From Actinomycetota bacterium (GTDB lineage: Bacteria; Actinomycetota; UBA4738; G016210805): DNA of 9,671 bases. The translations under genes were made by a program, and so were the position numbers. Positions 1 through 6,429 of the stretch are shown here, piece by piece. The DNA is taken from positions 1 through 9,671 of the forward strand of contig JACQTL010000303.1 in assembly GCA_016210805.1 (NCBI GenBank), written 5' to 3'. The stretch's first letter is position 1, and each line of letters opens with the position of its first letter. The notes under the pieces are model-generated. The model searched no databases. It was not told the DNA's origin and was given only the letters and a program-made list of their open reading frames with translations.

Positions 1-449
1 ACGACCCCGACGTGCTGGCCGGGCTCACCGTGGCCTTCCCCCAGCCGGTGGAGGGCTTCCGGGAGTGGCTCCGGGCCACCAGGACGCTGGACGACCAGCT
101 GCACCTGGTGATCGAGACGCTCGATGCAGAGCCGGTCGGGGTCTGCGGGTTCAACCGGATCGACGGCCGGGCCCGGGACGGCGAGGTGGGGATCTGGGTG
201 GGCAAACCGTACTGGAACCGGGGGTACGGCTCGGACGCGATGCGAGTGCTCTGCCGGTTCGGCTTCGACCACCTGAACCTGCAGCGCATCACGCTTCAGG
301 TGTACGAGACGAACCCCGGCGCGCGGCGGATCTACGAGCGACTGGGCTTCCGTACGGAGGGGACGATCCGCCGGGGGCAGTTCGTCCGGGGACGCCATGT
401 GGACGTGCACGTGATGGGGTTGCTGGCGGAGGAGCTCGTGGACGAGTGA
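1..449 (+). CDS. GNAT-family N-acetyltransferase, RimJ/RimL type (5' partial)
   Basis: The reading frame is open to the left edge (Asp-Pro-Asp precedes the first GTG at 12), so the true start lies outside the window. About 148 residues are visible and roughly 30-40 are probably missing compared with a typical RimJ/RimL protein of about 180. The core of the fold is recognisable: a strand carrying VGVCGFNRID, then EVGIWVGKPYWNRGYGSDAM, where the Arg-Gly-Tyr-Gly loop is the acetyl-CoA pyrophosphate-binding motif. Next comes ITLQVYETNPGARRIYERLG, the usual Asn-x-x-Ala-x-x-x-Tyr-x-x-x-Gly-Phe region. The tail (RRGQFVRGRHVDVHVMGLL) is typical of the RimL/SpeG branch, which acetylates ribosomal-protein N-termini, amino acids or small amines. 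The substrate cannot be told from sequence. A GC-rich hairpin follows the stop codon, and the next gene on this strand starts 52 bases downstream. Confidence 0.88.
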   Translation, partial: DPDVLAGLTVAFPQPVEGFREWLRATRTLDDQLHLVIETLDAEPVGVCGFNRIDGRARDGEVGIWVGKPYWNRGYGSDAMRVLCRFGFDHLNLQRITLQVYETNPGARRIYERLGFRTEGTIRRGQFVRGRHVDVHVMGLLAEELVDE

Positions 450-453
450 CCGT

Positions 454-473
454 CCCGGGGCGTCGGCGCCCGG
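454..473 (+). terminator. GC-rich hairpin after the acetyltransferase (possible terminator)
   Basis: Left arm 455-462 (ccggggcg), loop tcgg (463-466) and right arm 467-473 (cgcccgg) form a 7-base-pair stem with one bulged G, starting five bases after the stop codon. No T-run follows, so it is either a weak or Rho-assisted terminator or simply GC-rich structure. Confidence 0.3.
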
Positions 474-486
474 CGGCACACGTCCA

Positions 487-496
487 GGGAAGGAGG
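487..496 (+). promoter_or_regulatory. Strong Shine-Dalgarno site of the MBL-fold hydrolase
   Basis: The sequence agggaaggagg ends five bases before ATG 502. It is the strongest ribosome-binding site in the window and fixes the start of the downstream gene. Confidence 0.75.
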
Positions 497-501
497 CGAC
501 G

Positions 502-1146
502 ATGCTCGAGAGGTTCACCTGGTACAAGCAGTCCGGCTACCGCTTCGAGGGCGACGGCCTGCGCGTGTACATCGACCCCTGGGAGCTGACCGACGACCTC
601 CCCGCCGACGTGGTCTTCATCACCCACGCCCACTTCGACCACTTCTCCCGGGAGGACATCGAGAGGGTGAGCTCATCCGGGACGAGGATCGTGGCTCCCC
701 ACGACGTGGCCGCCGAGCTGTCCGGCGACGTGACGCCGGTGGCTCCCGGAGACTCGCTGGAGGTCTCCGGGATCCGGGTCCAGGCCGTACCGGCCCACAA
801 CGTCCTGGAGCACCGGCTGGAGGCCCACCCGAAAAGGAACAACTGGGTGGGATACGTCCTGTCGATCGGCGACGCGACCTACTACCACGCCGGCGACACC
901 GACCACCTCCCCGAGCTGGAGGCCATCTCCGCCCACGTCGCGTTCGTGCCGATCGGCGGGGACCCCTACGTGATGACGCCGGACGAGGCCGGGGCATTGG
1001 TCAGGGCCATCGGGCCGCGGCTCGCCGTCCCGATGCACTACGGGTTCGTGATCGGCTCTCCCCGGGACGCCGAGGCCTTCGCCAGGGCCGCGGACCCGGT
1101 GAGGGTCGAGACCCTCACCCCCCAGCGCCCGTTCGAGCGGGATTAG
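502..1146 (+). CDS. Metallo-beta-lactamase-fold metal-dependent hydrolase (UlaG-like)
   Basis: A 214-residue protein of the metallo-beta-lactamase superfamily, in the branch of UlaG and other metal-dependent hydrolases (Lactamase_B_2/B_3 type). The metal-binding signature THAHFDHF covers residues 41-48 (His42, His44, Asp46, His47). Further likely ligands are His99 (PAHN), Asp132 (AGDTDH) and His179 (PMHYGF). Order and spacing fit a dinuclear metal site. The protein is short and has no signal peptide or membrane segment, so it is probably a cytoplasmic phosphodiesterase, lactonase or similar hydrolase; the substrate cannot be inferred. The start is set by a strong ribosome-binding site just upstream. 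The gene ends 94 bases before the convergent sigma-associated membrane protein gene, with hairpins between. It may be cotranscribed with the acetyltransferase, but I see no functional link. Confidence 0.9.
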   Translation: MLERFTWYKQSGYRFEGDGLRVYIDPWELTDDLPADVVFITHAHFDHFSREDIERVSSSGTRIVAPHDVAAELSGDVTPVAPGDSLEVSGIRVQAVPAHNVLEHRLEAHPKRNNWVGYVLSIGDATYYHAGDTDHLPELEAISAHVAFVPIGGDPYVMTPDEAGALVRAIGPRLAVPMHYGFVIGSPRDAEAFARAADPVRVETLTPQRPFERD

Positions 1147-1192
1147 CCTGCGGCGGGATCACGGTGGAGCTACCCACTCGAAGGTGAGGGGA

Positions 1193-1223
1193 ACCCCAAA
1201 TGGGGTGGCCGTTTGGAGCCACC
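1193..1223. terminator. Overlapping hairpins between convergent genes (candidate bidirectional terminator)
   Basis: Two alternative stem-loops lie in the 93-base gap between convergent stops at 1146 and 1240. One is acccc-aaat-ggggt (1193-1206). The other is ggtggc (1204-1209) pairing perfectly with gccacc (1218-1223) across an 8-base loop. They share bases 1204-1206, so they compete. Neither strand has a long T-run. The position between two gene ends is what suggests termination. Confidence 0.42.
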
Positions 1224-1239
1224 TGTTCAAAGCCCTCGC

Positions 1240-2049
1240 TCACCCAAACGCGAGTCCCGTTCCCGTGCACCATGTGGAGCCCCCGAGGAGCCAGTCGCCG
1301 TTCGAGGTCTGGATCAGTGACGCGACCATGATGGAGCGACCCTCTCTCATGACTCGGACAACAGGAGAAGCGGCCTCCGGGTATCCCGCGGGCTCGATCA
1401 CGTCTCCTTCGTGAAGTCCTGATACCAGTTGGCGAAGCACCGAGGGAGGATGGCCTGTGACTGCCCCGTCGGTCTTGCCGAAATAGTCGGGATTGACCGA
1501 GGCAACACTTTCGCTGTCATTGCACTCAAGAACCGGCGGCACCCAAAGCCCGTAGACGTCTCGCACTTCCACGACGGCCTCCTCATCCGGTTGAGGCTCG
1601 GGAGCGGAAAAGGGATAGCAGGAGACACGGACGAATCCGGGTGCTACCGGGCGGACGAACTCGATCGATTCACCCGGATCTACCTCCCCCCAGCCGCTGA
1701 AATCGACTAGTTCCTCTGTCCGATTCTCGACAACGAAGTGGACGCCATCCGAATCCGGCCGAACCGACGGGTCGAGAAGCGAGATTCGGCCTGCCTCGCA
1801 GCGTACGTCCGCGGCGCGCGGAACCGGAGCCGTGTCGGTGTTCGGACTTGGAGGAGAAGGTGGATCGGCCGCGCGGAGAAACCAGAAGAAAGCGCCCCCC
1901 AGCACGATTGAAAGCCCCAAGCCCAGGATCGCGGCTCCCACGCGTCGTCGGGTGGAGCGCCGAGAGGCACGCGCCACGACTTCGTCGAGTGTGTTAGTGG
2001 GGTCCTGATCACGGACCGCGTCCTGTAGAAGCTGCGAGAGCTTCGTCAT
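1240..2049 (-). CDS. Single-span membrane protein coupled to the ECF sigma factor (putative anti-sigma or sigma-associated protein)
   Basis: 269 residues with no family I can name. Topology is clear: a charged N-terminal segment of about 36 residues ending in an Arg-rich stretch (RRSTRRR), one hydrophobic span at about 39-60, a Pro-rich linker (61-78) and an exported domain of about 190 residues with four cysteines (84, 144, 176, 261) that could form disulfides. The start ATG overlaps the stop of the upstream sigma gene (ATGA, 4 bases), which implies translational coupling. Small membrane proteins encoded directly after an ECF sigma gene are often its anti-sigma factor. However, the His-x3-Cys-x2-Cys zinc motif of common anti-sigma factors is absent and the cytoplasmic part is short, so the role is inference. 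The region is visibly less GC-rich than the genes on either side. The last codons abut hairpins shared with the convergent neighbour. Confidence 0.78.
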   Translation of the reverse strand: MTKLSQLLQDAVRDQDPTNTLDEVVARASRRSTRRRVGAAILGLGLSIVLGGAFFWFLRAADPPSPPSPNTDTAPVPRAADVRCEAGRISLLDPSVRPDSDGVHFVVENRTEELVDFSGWGEVDPGESIEFVRPVAPGFVRVSCYPFSAPEPQPDEEAVVEVRDVYGLWVPPVLECNDSESVASVNPDYFGKTDGAVTGHPPSVLRQLVSGLHEGDVIEPAGYPEAASPVVRVMREGRSIMVASLIQTSNGDWLLGGSTWCTGTGLAFG

Positions 2050-2555
2050 GGAATCCCTCCCAGTCGGAGTTGCAGCGCGCGGCGAGCTTCATGGAGTCGG
2101 GATCGAACCGACGCAGCCTTGATTCCGAGCAGGCGCCCGGCCTCTTCGCTTCCGATGGCGAGGTACTCGGACAGGACCACGACCTCTCGCTGCCTCCGGG
2201 GCAGGCTCTGAAGGGCTCGAAGGACGTCTACCCTGGTCTCCACGCCGGACACGCTTTCGACTGATGGCTCATTCATGGGGAGTTCGGACTCCCTTCGCAG
2301 ACGGCGGCTTCGCTTCCGGTTCAGGTTGAAGGCCGTCTTGTACAGGTAGCCCGCTGGGGAGGCCATCGTTCGCACCCGATCCCACCTCTCGTACACCCGA
2401 ACCATCGCTTCCTGAGCGAGATCCTCCGCCTCTGCATGACCGCGACCGAGGAGGAGCATGGCCCGATAGAGCCGAGCGTGCTCGGTTTCGAAGAACGATA
2501 CGAAGGTCACGTCCAGCGGGACGCTCGCTGCCAACCGCGTGCCCAGTCTGGACAT
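2046..2555 (-). CDS. RNA polymerase ECF sigma factor, SigE-like family
   Basis: 169 residues from the chosen ATG at 2555 (MSRLGTRLAAS). Region 2 occupies about residues 17-80: FFETEHARLYRAMLLLG, then AEDLAQEAMVRVYERWDRV, the core-binding and -10 recognition helix pair, followed by PAGYLYKTAFNLNRKRSRR. Region 4 occupies about 109-165: LRALQSLPRRQREVVVLSEY, then the helix-turn-helix SEEAGRLLGIKAASVRSRLHEARRAL that reads the -35 element. No extra C-terminal domain is present. The frame stays open upstream to GTG 2744, but those 63 extra residues are Pro/Gly-rich and unlike any sigma N-terminus. GTG 2510 is another possible start, giving a protein beginning just before the region 2 helix. No strong ribosome-binding site settles the choice. 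It overlaps the downstream membrane-protein gene by 4 bases, giving a regulator/partner pair that probably responds to an envelope signal. Confidence 0.85.
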   Translation of the reverse strand: MSRLGTRLAASVPLDVTFVSFFETEHARLYRAMLLLGRGHAEAEDLAQEAMVRVYERWDRVRTMASPAGYLYKTAFNLNRKRSRRLRRESELPMNEPSVESVSGVETRVDVLRALQSLPRRQREVVVLSEYLAIGSEEAGRLLGIKAASVRSRLHEARRALQLRLGGIP

Positions 2556-2766
2556 AACATGATGAAAACCCCTGGCGGGGCCGGAGAGTTCTGCTTCCGT
2601 CAGCGATTCTTGCGCCGGGGACCATAGCATGACGACCGGGGGTGGTCTGGCAACTGGGATCAGCGGGCCCCCGGGAGCGGGCCACAGGGCAGAGCCTGCC
2701 CCCCGAAGAGATTCCCTTTGCGTGACCCACGCCGTTCGGATCACCCGCAGGTGGGATTCCCCCGAC
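2556..2766 (-). other. Intergenic region between sat and the sigma gene
   Basis: About 210 bases with no supported gene. Near the sat end, an imperfect dyad at 2738-2760 (ggatcacc, cgca, ggtgggattcc) could end the sat transcript, although no T-run follows. gggcagagcctgccc (about 2688-2702) is a second small hairpin. Read on the minus strand, TGCTATGGT (RC of about 2622-2630) resembles an extended -10 element and could drive the sigma gene, with TTGCCA 21 bases further upstream, which is too far for a standard spacer. These calls are weak. Confidence 0.3.
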
Positions 2767-3942
2767 TCAGCCCTCCTGGCCGCGCATCGCCGCGATGAGG
2801 ATCTCGGCGACCTCGGGGCGGCTGAACTCGGGCGGTGGCTTCTCGCCGGCCCTGAGCATCTCGCGGACCTTCGTGCCGGACAGGATCACCCGGTGCTCGT
2901 CGTCGTGTGGACACGTCTTCGGGGAGGCCATGCCCTCGCACCGGTGGCAGTAGAAGGAGTGCTCGAAGAACAGCGGCGTGATCCCCAGCTCCTCGGCGTC
3001 GAACTCGTCGAAGATCCGCTGGGCGTCGTACGTCCCGTAGTAGTCGCCCACTCCCGCGTGGTCCCGGCCCACGATGAAGTGGGTGCACCCGTAGTTCTTC
3101 CGGCATATCGCGTGCCAGATGGCCTCCTTCGGCCCCGCGTAGCGCATCGCCGCCGGGAACACGCTCATCATGGCCCGGTCCTGCGGGTAGTAGCTCTCGA
3201 ACAGGACCTCGTAGCAGCGCATCCGGACGTCCGCCGGGACGTCGTCCTGCTTGGTCGCGCCGACCAGCGGATGCAGGAGGAGCCCGTCGACGATCTCCAG
3301 GGCGCACTTCTGGATGTACTCGTGGGCCCGGTGGACGGGGTTGCGCGTCTGGAACCCCACCACCCGCCGCCACCCCCGGTCTCGGAAGGCCTGCCGGGTC
3401 TGTCCGGGGCTGAGCCGGTACCTGGCGAACGAGTCGTGATGGGGGAGGCGGAGGGCTCTCACCGGCCCGGCCAGCAGCCAGTCCCCGGCCTCCTCCAGGG
3501 CCCGGACGCCCGGGTGGTTCGTGTCCGTGGTCCCGAACACCGCCTGGGCCTCGGCCTCCCGGTCGCGCCGGAAAGACTCCTCGACCTGGAGCACGGCGAT
3601 CGGCGAGCCCCCCGACGGCGAGAGGAGGACCACGGCGTCGGACCGCCCGACCCGCTTCACCTCCTCGTCGTCGAGGGAGAGGGTCACCGGGATCGTCCAG
3701 GGCAGCCCGCTCTCCAGGTGCATCGTCTGGATGATCGACCGGTAGTCCTTCTCGCCCTGGAACCCGCGGAGGGGCGACAGGGCCCCCACCGTGAGCATCT
3801 CCAGGTCGGACAGCTCCCGGCGGCCCACCTTGACCTTGGGGAGGTTCTCGGCCTCGGCGAGCAGCGAGTCGGCCTCCGGGCCGGTGGCCAGGAGGTCGAC
3901 CAGCGTCCCGCCGTGCGGTTCGATCGCGTCCTGTTCGAGCAT
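2767..3942 (-). CDS. sat: Sulfate adenylyltransferase (ATP sulfurylase, single-chain Sat type)
   Basis: 391 residues, normal length for the homo-oligomeric Sat/Met3 family without an APS-kinase domain. It catalyses ATP + sulfate to APS + pyrophosphate, the first step of sulfate activation in the cytoplasm. An N-terminal PUA-like domain (about 1-160; SPLRGFQGEKDY at 56-67) precedes the catalytic domain. The catalytic domain carries QTRNPVHRAHE at 198-208 (the QxRNPxHxxH signature, His204 and His207), GRDHAGVG at 292-299 and LSGTKVREML at 354-363. A cysteine cluster (Cys332-x2-Cys335-x8-Cys344, with His346 and His350) resembles the structural zinc site I recall from the Thermus enzyme. The ATG at 3942 has GAGG six bases upstream. 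The frame runs on to 4620, but that part lies antisense to cysH. It is divergent from cysH, so the pair probably shares control. This form replaces the two-subunit CysDN common in many actinomycetes. Confidence 0.96.
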   Translation of the reverse strand: MLEQDAIEPHGGTLVDLLATGPEADSLLAEAENLPKVKVGRRELSDLEMLTVGALSPLRGFQGEKDYRSIIQTMHLESGLPWTIPVTLSLDDEEVKRVGRSDAVVLLSPSGGSPIAVLQVEESFRRDREAEAQAVFGTTDTNHPGVRALEEAGDWLLAGPVRALRLPHHDSFARYRLSPGQTRQAFRDRGWRRVVGFQTRNPVHRAHEYIQKCALEIVDGLLLHPLVGATKQDDVPADVRMRCYEVLFESYYPQDRAMMSVFPAAMRYAGPKEAIWHAICRKNYGCTHFIVGRDHAGVGDYYGTYDAQRIFDEFDAEELGITPLFFEHSFYCHRCEGMASPKTCPHDDEHRVILSGTKVREMLRAGEKPPPEFSRPEVAEILIAAMRGQEG

Positions 3943-4084
3943 GGGATTCCTCACTTGGGTCGGGGAGGTCGGCGAGGGCCTAGCATAGCGGGCCCGACCG
4001 GGACCCCCATCGGTGGTCCGCCGGTATACTCCCTCCAGGGCTCTCCCCTCAGCCCCCGACGACCGCGAACCCCCGAGAGCCGCC
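3943..4084. promoter_or_regulatory. Divergent sat/cysH control region
   Basis: 142 bases separate the two start codons. On the plus strand TATACT (4025-4030) is a good -10 hexamer for cysH, predicting a leader of about 48 bases. On the minus strand TATGCT (RC of 3982-3987) is a good -10 for sat. Neither has a convincing TTGACA-like -35, which is common for activator-dependent or actinobacterial promoters. No riboswitch-like fold was recognised. cysH has only a weak ribosome-binding site (gagag). Confidence 0.5.
4002..4018. promoter_or_regulatory. Dyad between the divergent sat and cysH -10 elements (candidate operator)
   Basis: gaccccc-atc-ggtggtc: two 7-base arms that match as an inverted repeat at 6 of 7 positions, with a 3-base spacer. 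It lies about midway between the two proposed -10 hexamers, where a shared regulator could act on both promoters. I cannot assign the protein. Confidence 0.35.
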
Positions 4085-4843
4085 ATGGACCTCCTGCTCC
4101 CCCCCGACCTCGTCCGAGAGGTGAACGAGCGCCTCGAGGGCCGCCCGCCCCGGGACGTCCTCGACTGGGCGCTGCTCGAGTCCGGGCTCGACCGGATCGC
4201 CGTGGCCTCGTCGTTCCAGGCCGAGACCACGGTGCTGATGCACATGGCTGTCCAGGTGAAGCCCGACGTCCCCATCCTCTTCCTGGAGACGGGGTTCCAC
4301 TTCGCGGAAACGCTCGCGTTCAAGGAGAGGCTCACCGAGCGGCTCGGCCTGAACGTGATCGACCTCCGGGGGGACGTCACCCCGGACACCCAGGCGGCCC
4401 GGCACGGCGAGCGCCTGTACGAGCGCGACCCGGGCCTGTGCTGCGAGCTGAACAAGGTCATCCCCCTCAAGCGGGCCCTCCGCGACCTCGATGCGTGGAT
4501 CACGGGGCTCCGCCGGGACTCCTCGCCGACCCGGGCCGACGCCCCCATCGTCGACCAGTACGAGCTCGAGCCCGGCAAGACGCTGGTCAAGGTGAACCCG
4601 ATGGCCAACTGGACCCGCAACGAGGTGTGGACCTACATCAGGGACCACGACCTCCCCACGCTCCCGCTGTACCGCCTGGGCTACATGTCGATCGGCTGCG
4701 CCCCGTGCAGCCGGGCGCTCTTCCCGGGCGAGGACGAGCGGGCCGGGCGGTGGGCGGGACGGATGAAGGCGGAGTGCGGGATCCACGTGGCCGAGACGGC
4801 CAGGGACGCGGAGGAGGTCACTCCGACGGCACGCGGAACCTGA
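4085..4843 (+). CDS. cysH: Adenylyl-sulfate (APS) reductase, CysH, [4Fe-4S] type
   Basis: 252 residues of the PAPS/APS reductase family (adenine-nucleotide alpha-hydrolase fold). The N-terminal half carries SSFQAETTVLMHM (42-54), the nucleotide-binding loop, and FLETGFHF (66-73). Cys119-Cys120 (LCCELNKVIPLKRAL) and Cys205-x2-Cys208 (GCAPCSR) are the four cluster ligands that separate APS reductases from PAPS reductases, which lack them. Cys231 in ECGIH is the catalytic cysteine that forms the enzyme S-sulfocysteine intermediate, normally released as sulfite with thioredoxin. The enzyme therefore uses the APS made by the divergent sat product directly. ATG 4085 is chosen because it begins the conserved protein and lies downstream of the proposed promoter; a GTG at 4013 would include the -10 box. 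The last 26 bases overlap the convergent DUF2993 gene. Confidence 0.95.
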   Translation: MDLLLPPDLVREVNERLEGRPPRDVLDWALLESGLDRIAVASSFQAETTVLMHMAVQVKPDVPILFLETGFHFAETLAFKERLTERLGLNVIDLRGDVTPDTQAARHGERLYERDPGLCCELNKVIPLKRALRDLDAWITGLRRDSSPTRADAPIVDQYELEPGKTLVKVNPMANWTRNEVWTYIRDHDLPTLPLYRLGYMSIGCAPCSRALFPGEDERAGRWAGRMKAECGIHVAETARDAEEVTPTARGT

Positions 4844-5456
4844 CCTCGTCCAGCGACACGGTTATCACCAGCATCCCCTGCTCGACCCGGACGTCGCGGT
4901 ATCTGAGCCCCTCCACGATCGCGGGAAGGGGGAACGCGTAGGCGGCCTGGGGGAGATCCGCGGCCGCCAGGACCACGGACCGGCCGTCCAGCGAGACGTC
5001 GGCCTCCACCTCGCCGAGGCCCTCCACCCCCACGAAGGCCCTGGACCCGCGGAAGCTCACCGTGAGGGGGGCGCCCCGGGACCGGAACGCCGCGGTGACG
5101 TCCGGGCCGGTCAGGAGGGCCCGCCCCTCCCCCGACGCCGCCCTGATCTCGCCGGAGCTTCCCGACAGGAGCTGGCTCCTGGGGATGTCCACGTCGCGGA
5201 GCTCGATCTCTGTGCGCCGTATCCGCAGCGACCCGTCCTCGTACCCGTCGATGGCCACCCCGACCGCCGGGAACGAGGCCGACACGAGGTGGACCAGGAA
5301 GGGGAACCCCCCGAGATCCACGTCCGGCCGGTCCGGCAGGTCCAGGGACTCGCGGAGCTCGCGTCCCACCCAGAACTCGGCGAAGAGCCGCAGGCCGAGG
5401 TCCGCCCCCACCAGCAGCAGGGCGACGAGGAAAAGCGAGACCAGGGCCTTCCGCAT
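4818..5456 (-). CDS. DUF2993 (LmeA-like) secreted or membrane-anchored lipid-binding protein
   Basis: 212 residues. The N-terminus (MRKALVSLFLVALLLVGADL) is a signal peptide or anchor: two basic residues and then about 16 hydrophobic ones. The rest has the alternating beta pattern and signposts of DUF2993: FAEFWVGRELRESL, then DVDLGGFPFLVHLVSASFP (about 45-63), where the Gly-Gly-Phe-Pro-Phe element is typical, followed by repeated strands such as RIRRTEIELRDVDIP. In mycobacteria the family member LmeA binds phospholipids in the periplasm and is needed for mannan elongation of lipomannan; that role is not proven here. There is no lipobox cysteine. TAGGAG eight bases before the ATG supports the start. 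It is the last gene of a minus-strand unit, 46 bases after the lipid kinase, and its 3' end runs 26 bases into cysH on the opposite strand. Confidence 0.82.
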   Translation of the reverse strand: MRKALVSLFLVALLLVGADLGLRLFAEFWVGRELRESLDLPDRPDVDLGGFPFLVHLVSASFPAVGVAIDGYEDGSLRIRRTEIELRDVDIPRSQLLSGSSGEIRAASGEGRALLTGPDVTAAFRSRGAPLTVSFRGSRAFVGVEGLGEVEADVSLDGRSVVLAAADLPQAAYAFPLPAIVEGLRYRDVRVEQGMLVITVSLDEVRFRVPSE

Positions 5457-5502
5457 GCTCGCGACTCCTACCCGAGGGCCGCCGGCGCCACGCTCGACCG
5501 CT

Positions 5503-6429
5503 TCAGACGTACACCGGGAGGGCGTCCCGGACCACGGCCACCTCGAGCCGATCCCGGAGGCCCAGGTAGTCGCCGTCCACCTGGACCGGGAAGGGCGCCG
5601 TCCCCTCGATCTCGACGTGCGAGGCGTCGTGAAGGTAGTCGATGTGCTTGGCCTTCGTGTGGCTGGCCGTCACGAAGACCTGCCACACCAGGCGGGGCAG
5701 GCCCCTGCGGGTCAGCTTGCGTGCCGAGAGCACGTCGAGCCCCTCCGCCGCCTCGGCGTCGGGCGTGAGCTTCAGGGTCCACCGCTTGAAGTAGGCGTAG
5801 GGGTGCGCGTTGCCGATCAGGACCGTGATGGAGCCCGGGAGCTCCCGCCCGTCGACCCGCACGCGGAGATCGGGCTTCCGCCCCGCGTAGGTTCCGACAC
5901 CGGCCCTGAGCACGGCGAACAGGGCCGCCCACTCGTAGGACCGCCGGGTGGTCAGGTTCTTCCGGGAGAGCCGGGCCATGGCCGAGGCGTCCAGCCCCAC
6001 CCCGCAGGAGAAGGTGAAGCGCCGGCCGCTGGCGTCGCCCACCGAGATGCGCCGGGGGGGGCCCTCCACGACCGCGTGGAGGAGCCGGACGGTGGCCTCG
6101 ACCGGGTCGTCGGGCAGCCCCAGCCCCCTGGCCAGCACGTTGGTGGCTCCCCCGGGGATCAGCCCCAGGGCGACGTCGCTGCCCACCAGCCCGTTCACGA
6201 CCTCGTTGATCGTCCCGTCCCCGGAGAACGCAACCACGAGGTCGAAGTCGCGCCCCACGGCCTCCCGGGCCAGCTCGGTGGCGTGGCCCCTGGCGTTGGT
6301 CTCGTGGACCTCGAGCTTGAAGTCGGCGGCCAGCGCCTTCTCGATCACCTCGACCACCGGCCGGGTAACCGACCGGGCCACCGGGTTCACCACCAGCAGC
6401 ACCCGGCCGGGCCGGGATACGGCGCTCAC
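5503..6429 (-). CDS. Diacylglycerol kinase family lipid kinase (DagK/YegS-like)
   Basis: 308 residues, standard length for bacterial DgkB/YegS/LCB5 lipid kinases. These transfer the ATP gamma-phosphate to diacylglycerol or a related lipid at the inner membrane face. The catalytic domain opens with VLLVVNPVA (10-18), followed by the nucleotide-binding FSGDGTINEVVNGL (68-81), the family's GGDGT motif with Ser for the first Gly. PGGATNVLARGLGLP (92-106) is the usual PGGTxNxFAR element. The C-terminal beta domain includes LTPDAEAAEGLDV and ends with PVQVDGDYLG (281-290). There is no membrane span. The start is GTG 6429, overlapping the stop of the MoaD-like gene (GTGA), so translation is probably coupled. 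The lipid substrate is unknown; a phosphatidylinositol-type or polyprenyl-related lipid cannot be excluded. The next gene encodes a lipid-binding-type protein, which suggests a shared envelope-lipid task. Confidence 0.92.
   Translation of the reverse strand: MSAVSRPGRVLLVVNPVARSVTRPVVEVIEKALAADFKLEVHETNARGHATELAREAVGRDFDLVVAFSGDGTINEVVNGLVGSDVALGLIPGGATNVLARGLGLPDDPVEATVRLLHAVVEGPPRRISVGDASGRRFTFSCGVGLDASAMARLSRKNLTTRRSYEWAALFAVLRAGVGTYAGRKPDLRVRVDGRELPGSITVLIGNAHPYAYFKRWTLKLTPDAEAAEGLDVLSARKLTRRGLPRLVWQVFVTASHTKAKHIDYLHDASHVEIEGTAPFPVQVDGDYLGLRDRLEVAVVRDALPVYV

Noticed and set aside
2556..2744. 63-residue N-terminal extension of the sigma factor
   Set aside because: Pro/Gly-rich, unlike sigma factors, and would leave no room for a promoter or terminator after sat. 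Kept as an alternative start only.
4013..4084. GTG start for CysH at 4013
   Set aside because: It would include the proposed -10 box and residues not typical of the family.
3943..4084. SAM or other riboswitch before cysH
   Set aside because: The leader is too short and has no conserved junction sequence that I can recognise.
3943..4620. N-terminal extension of ATP sulfurylase
   Set aside because: 226 extra codons lie antisense to cysH. The known family N-terminus and a ribosome-binding site mark ATG 3942.
2629..4941. Very long plus-strand open frame (about 770 codons)
   Set aside because: It lies antisense to sat and in the wrong frame of cysH. The translation is Pro/Arg/Gly/His-rich without any domain, as expected from third-position GC bias.
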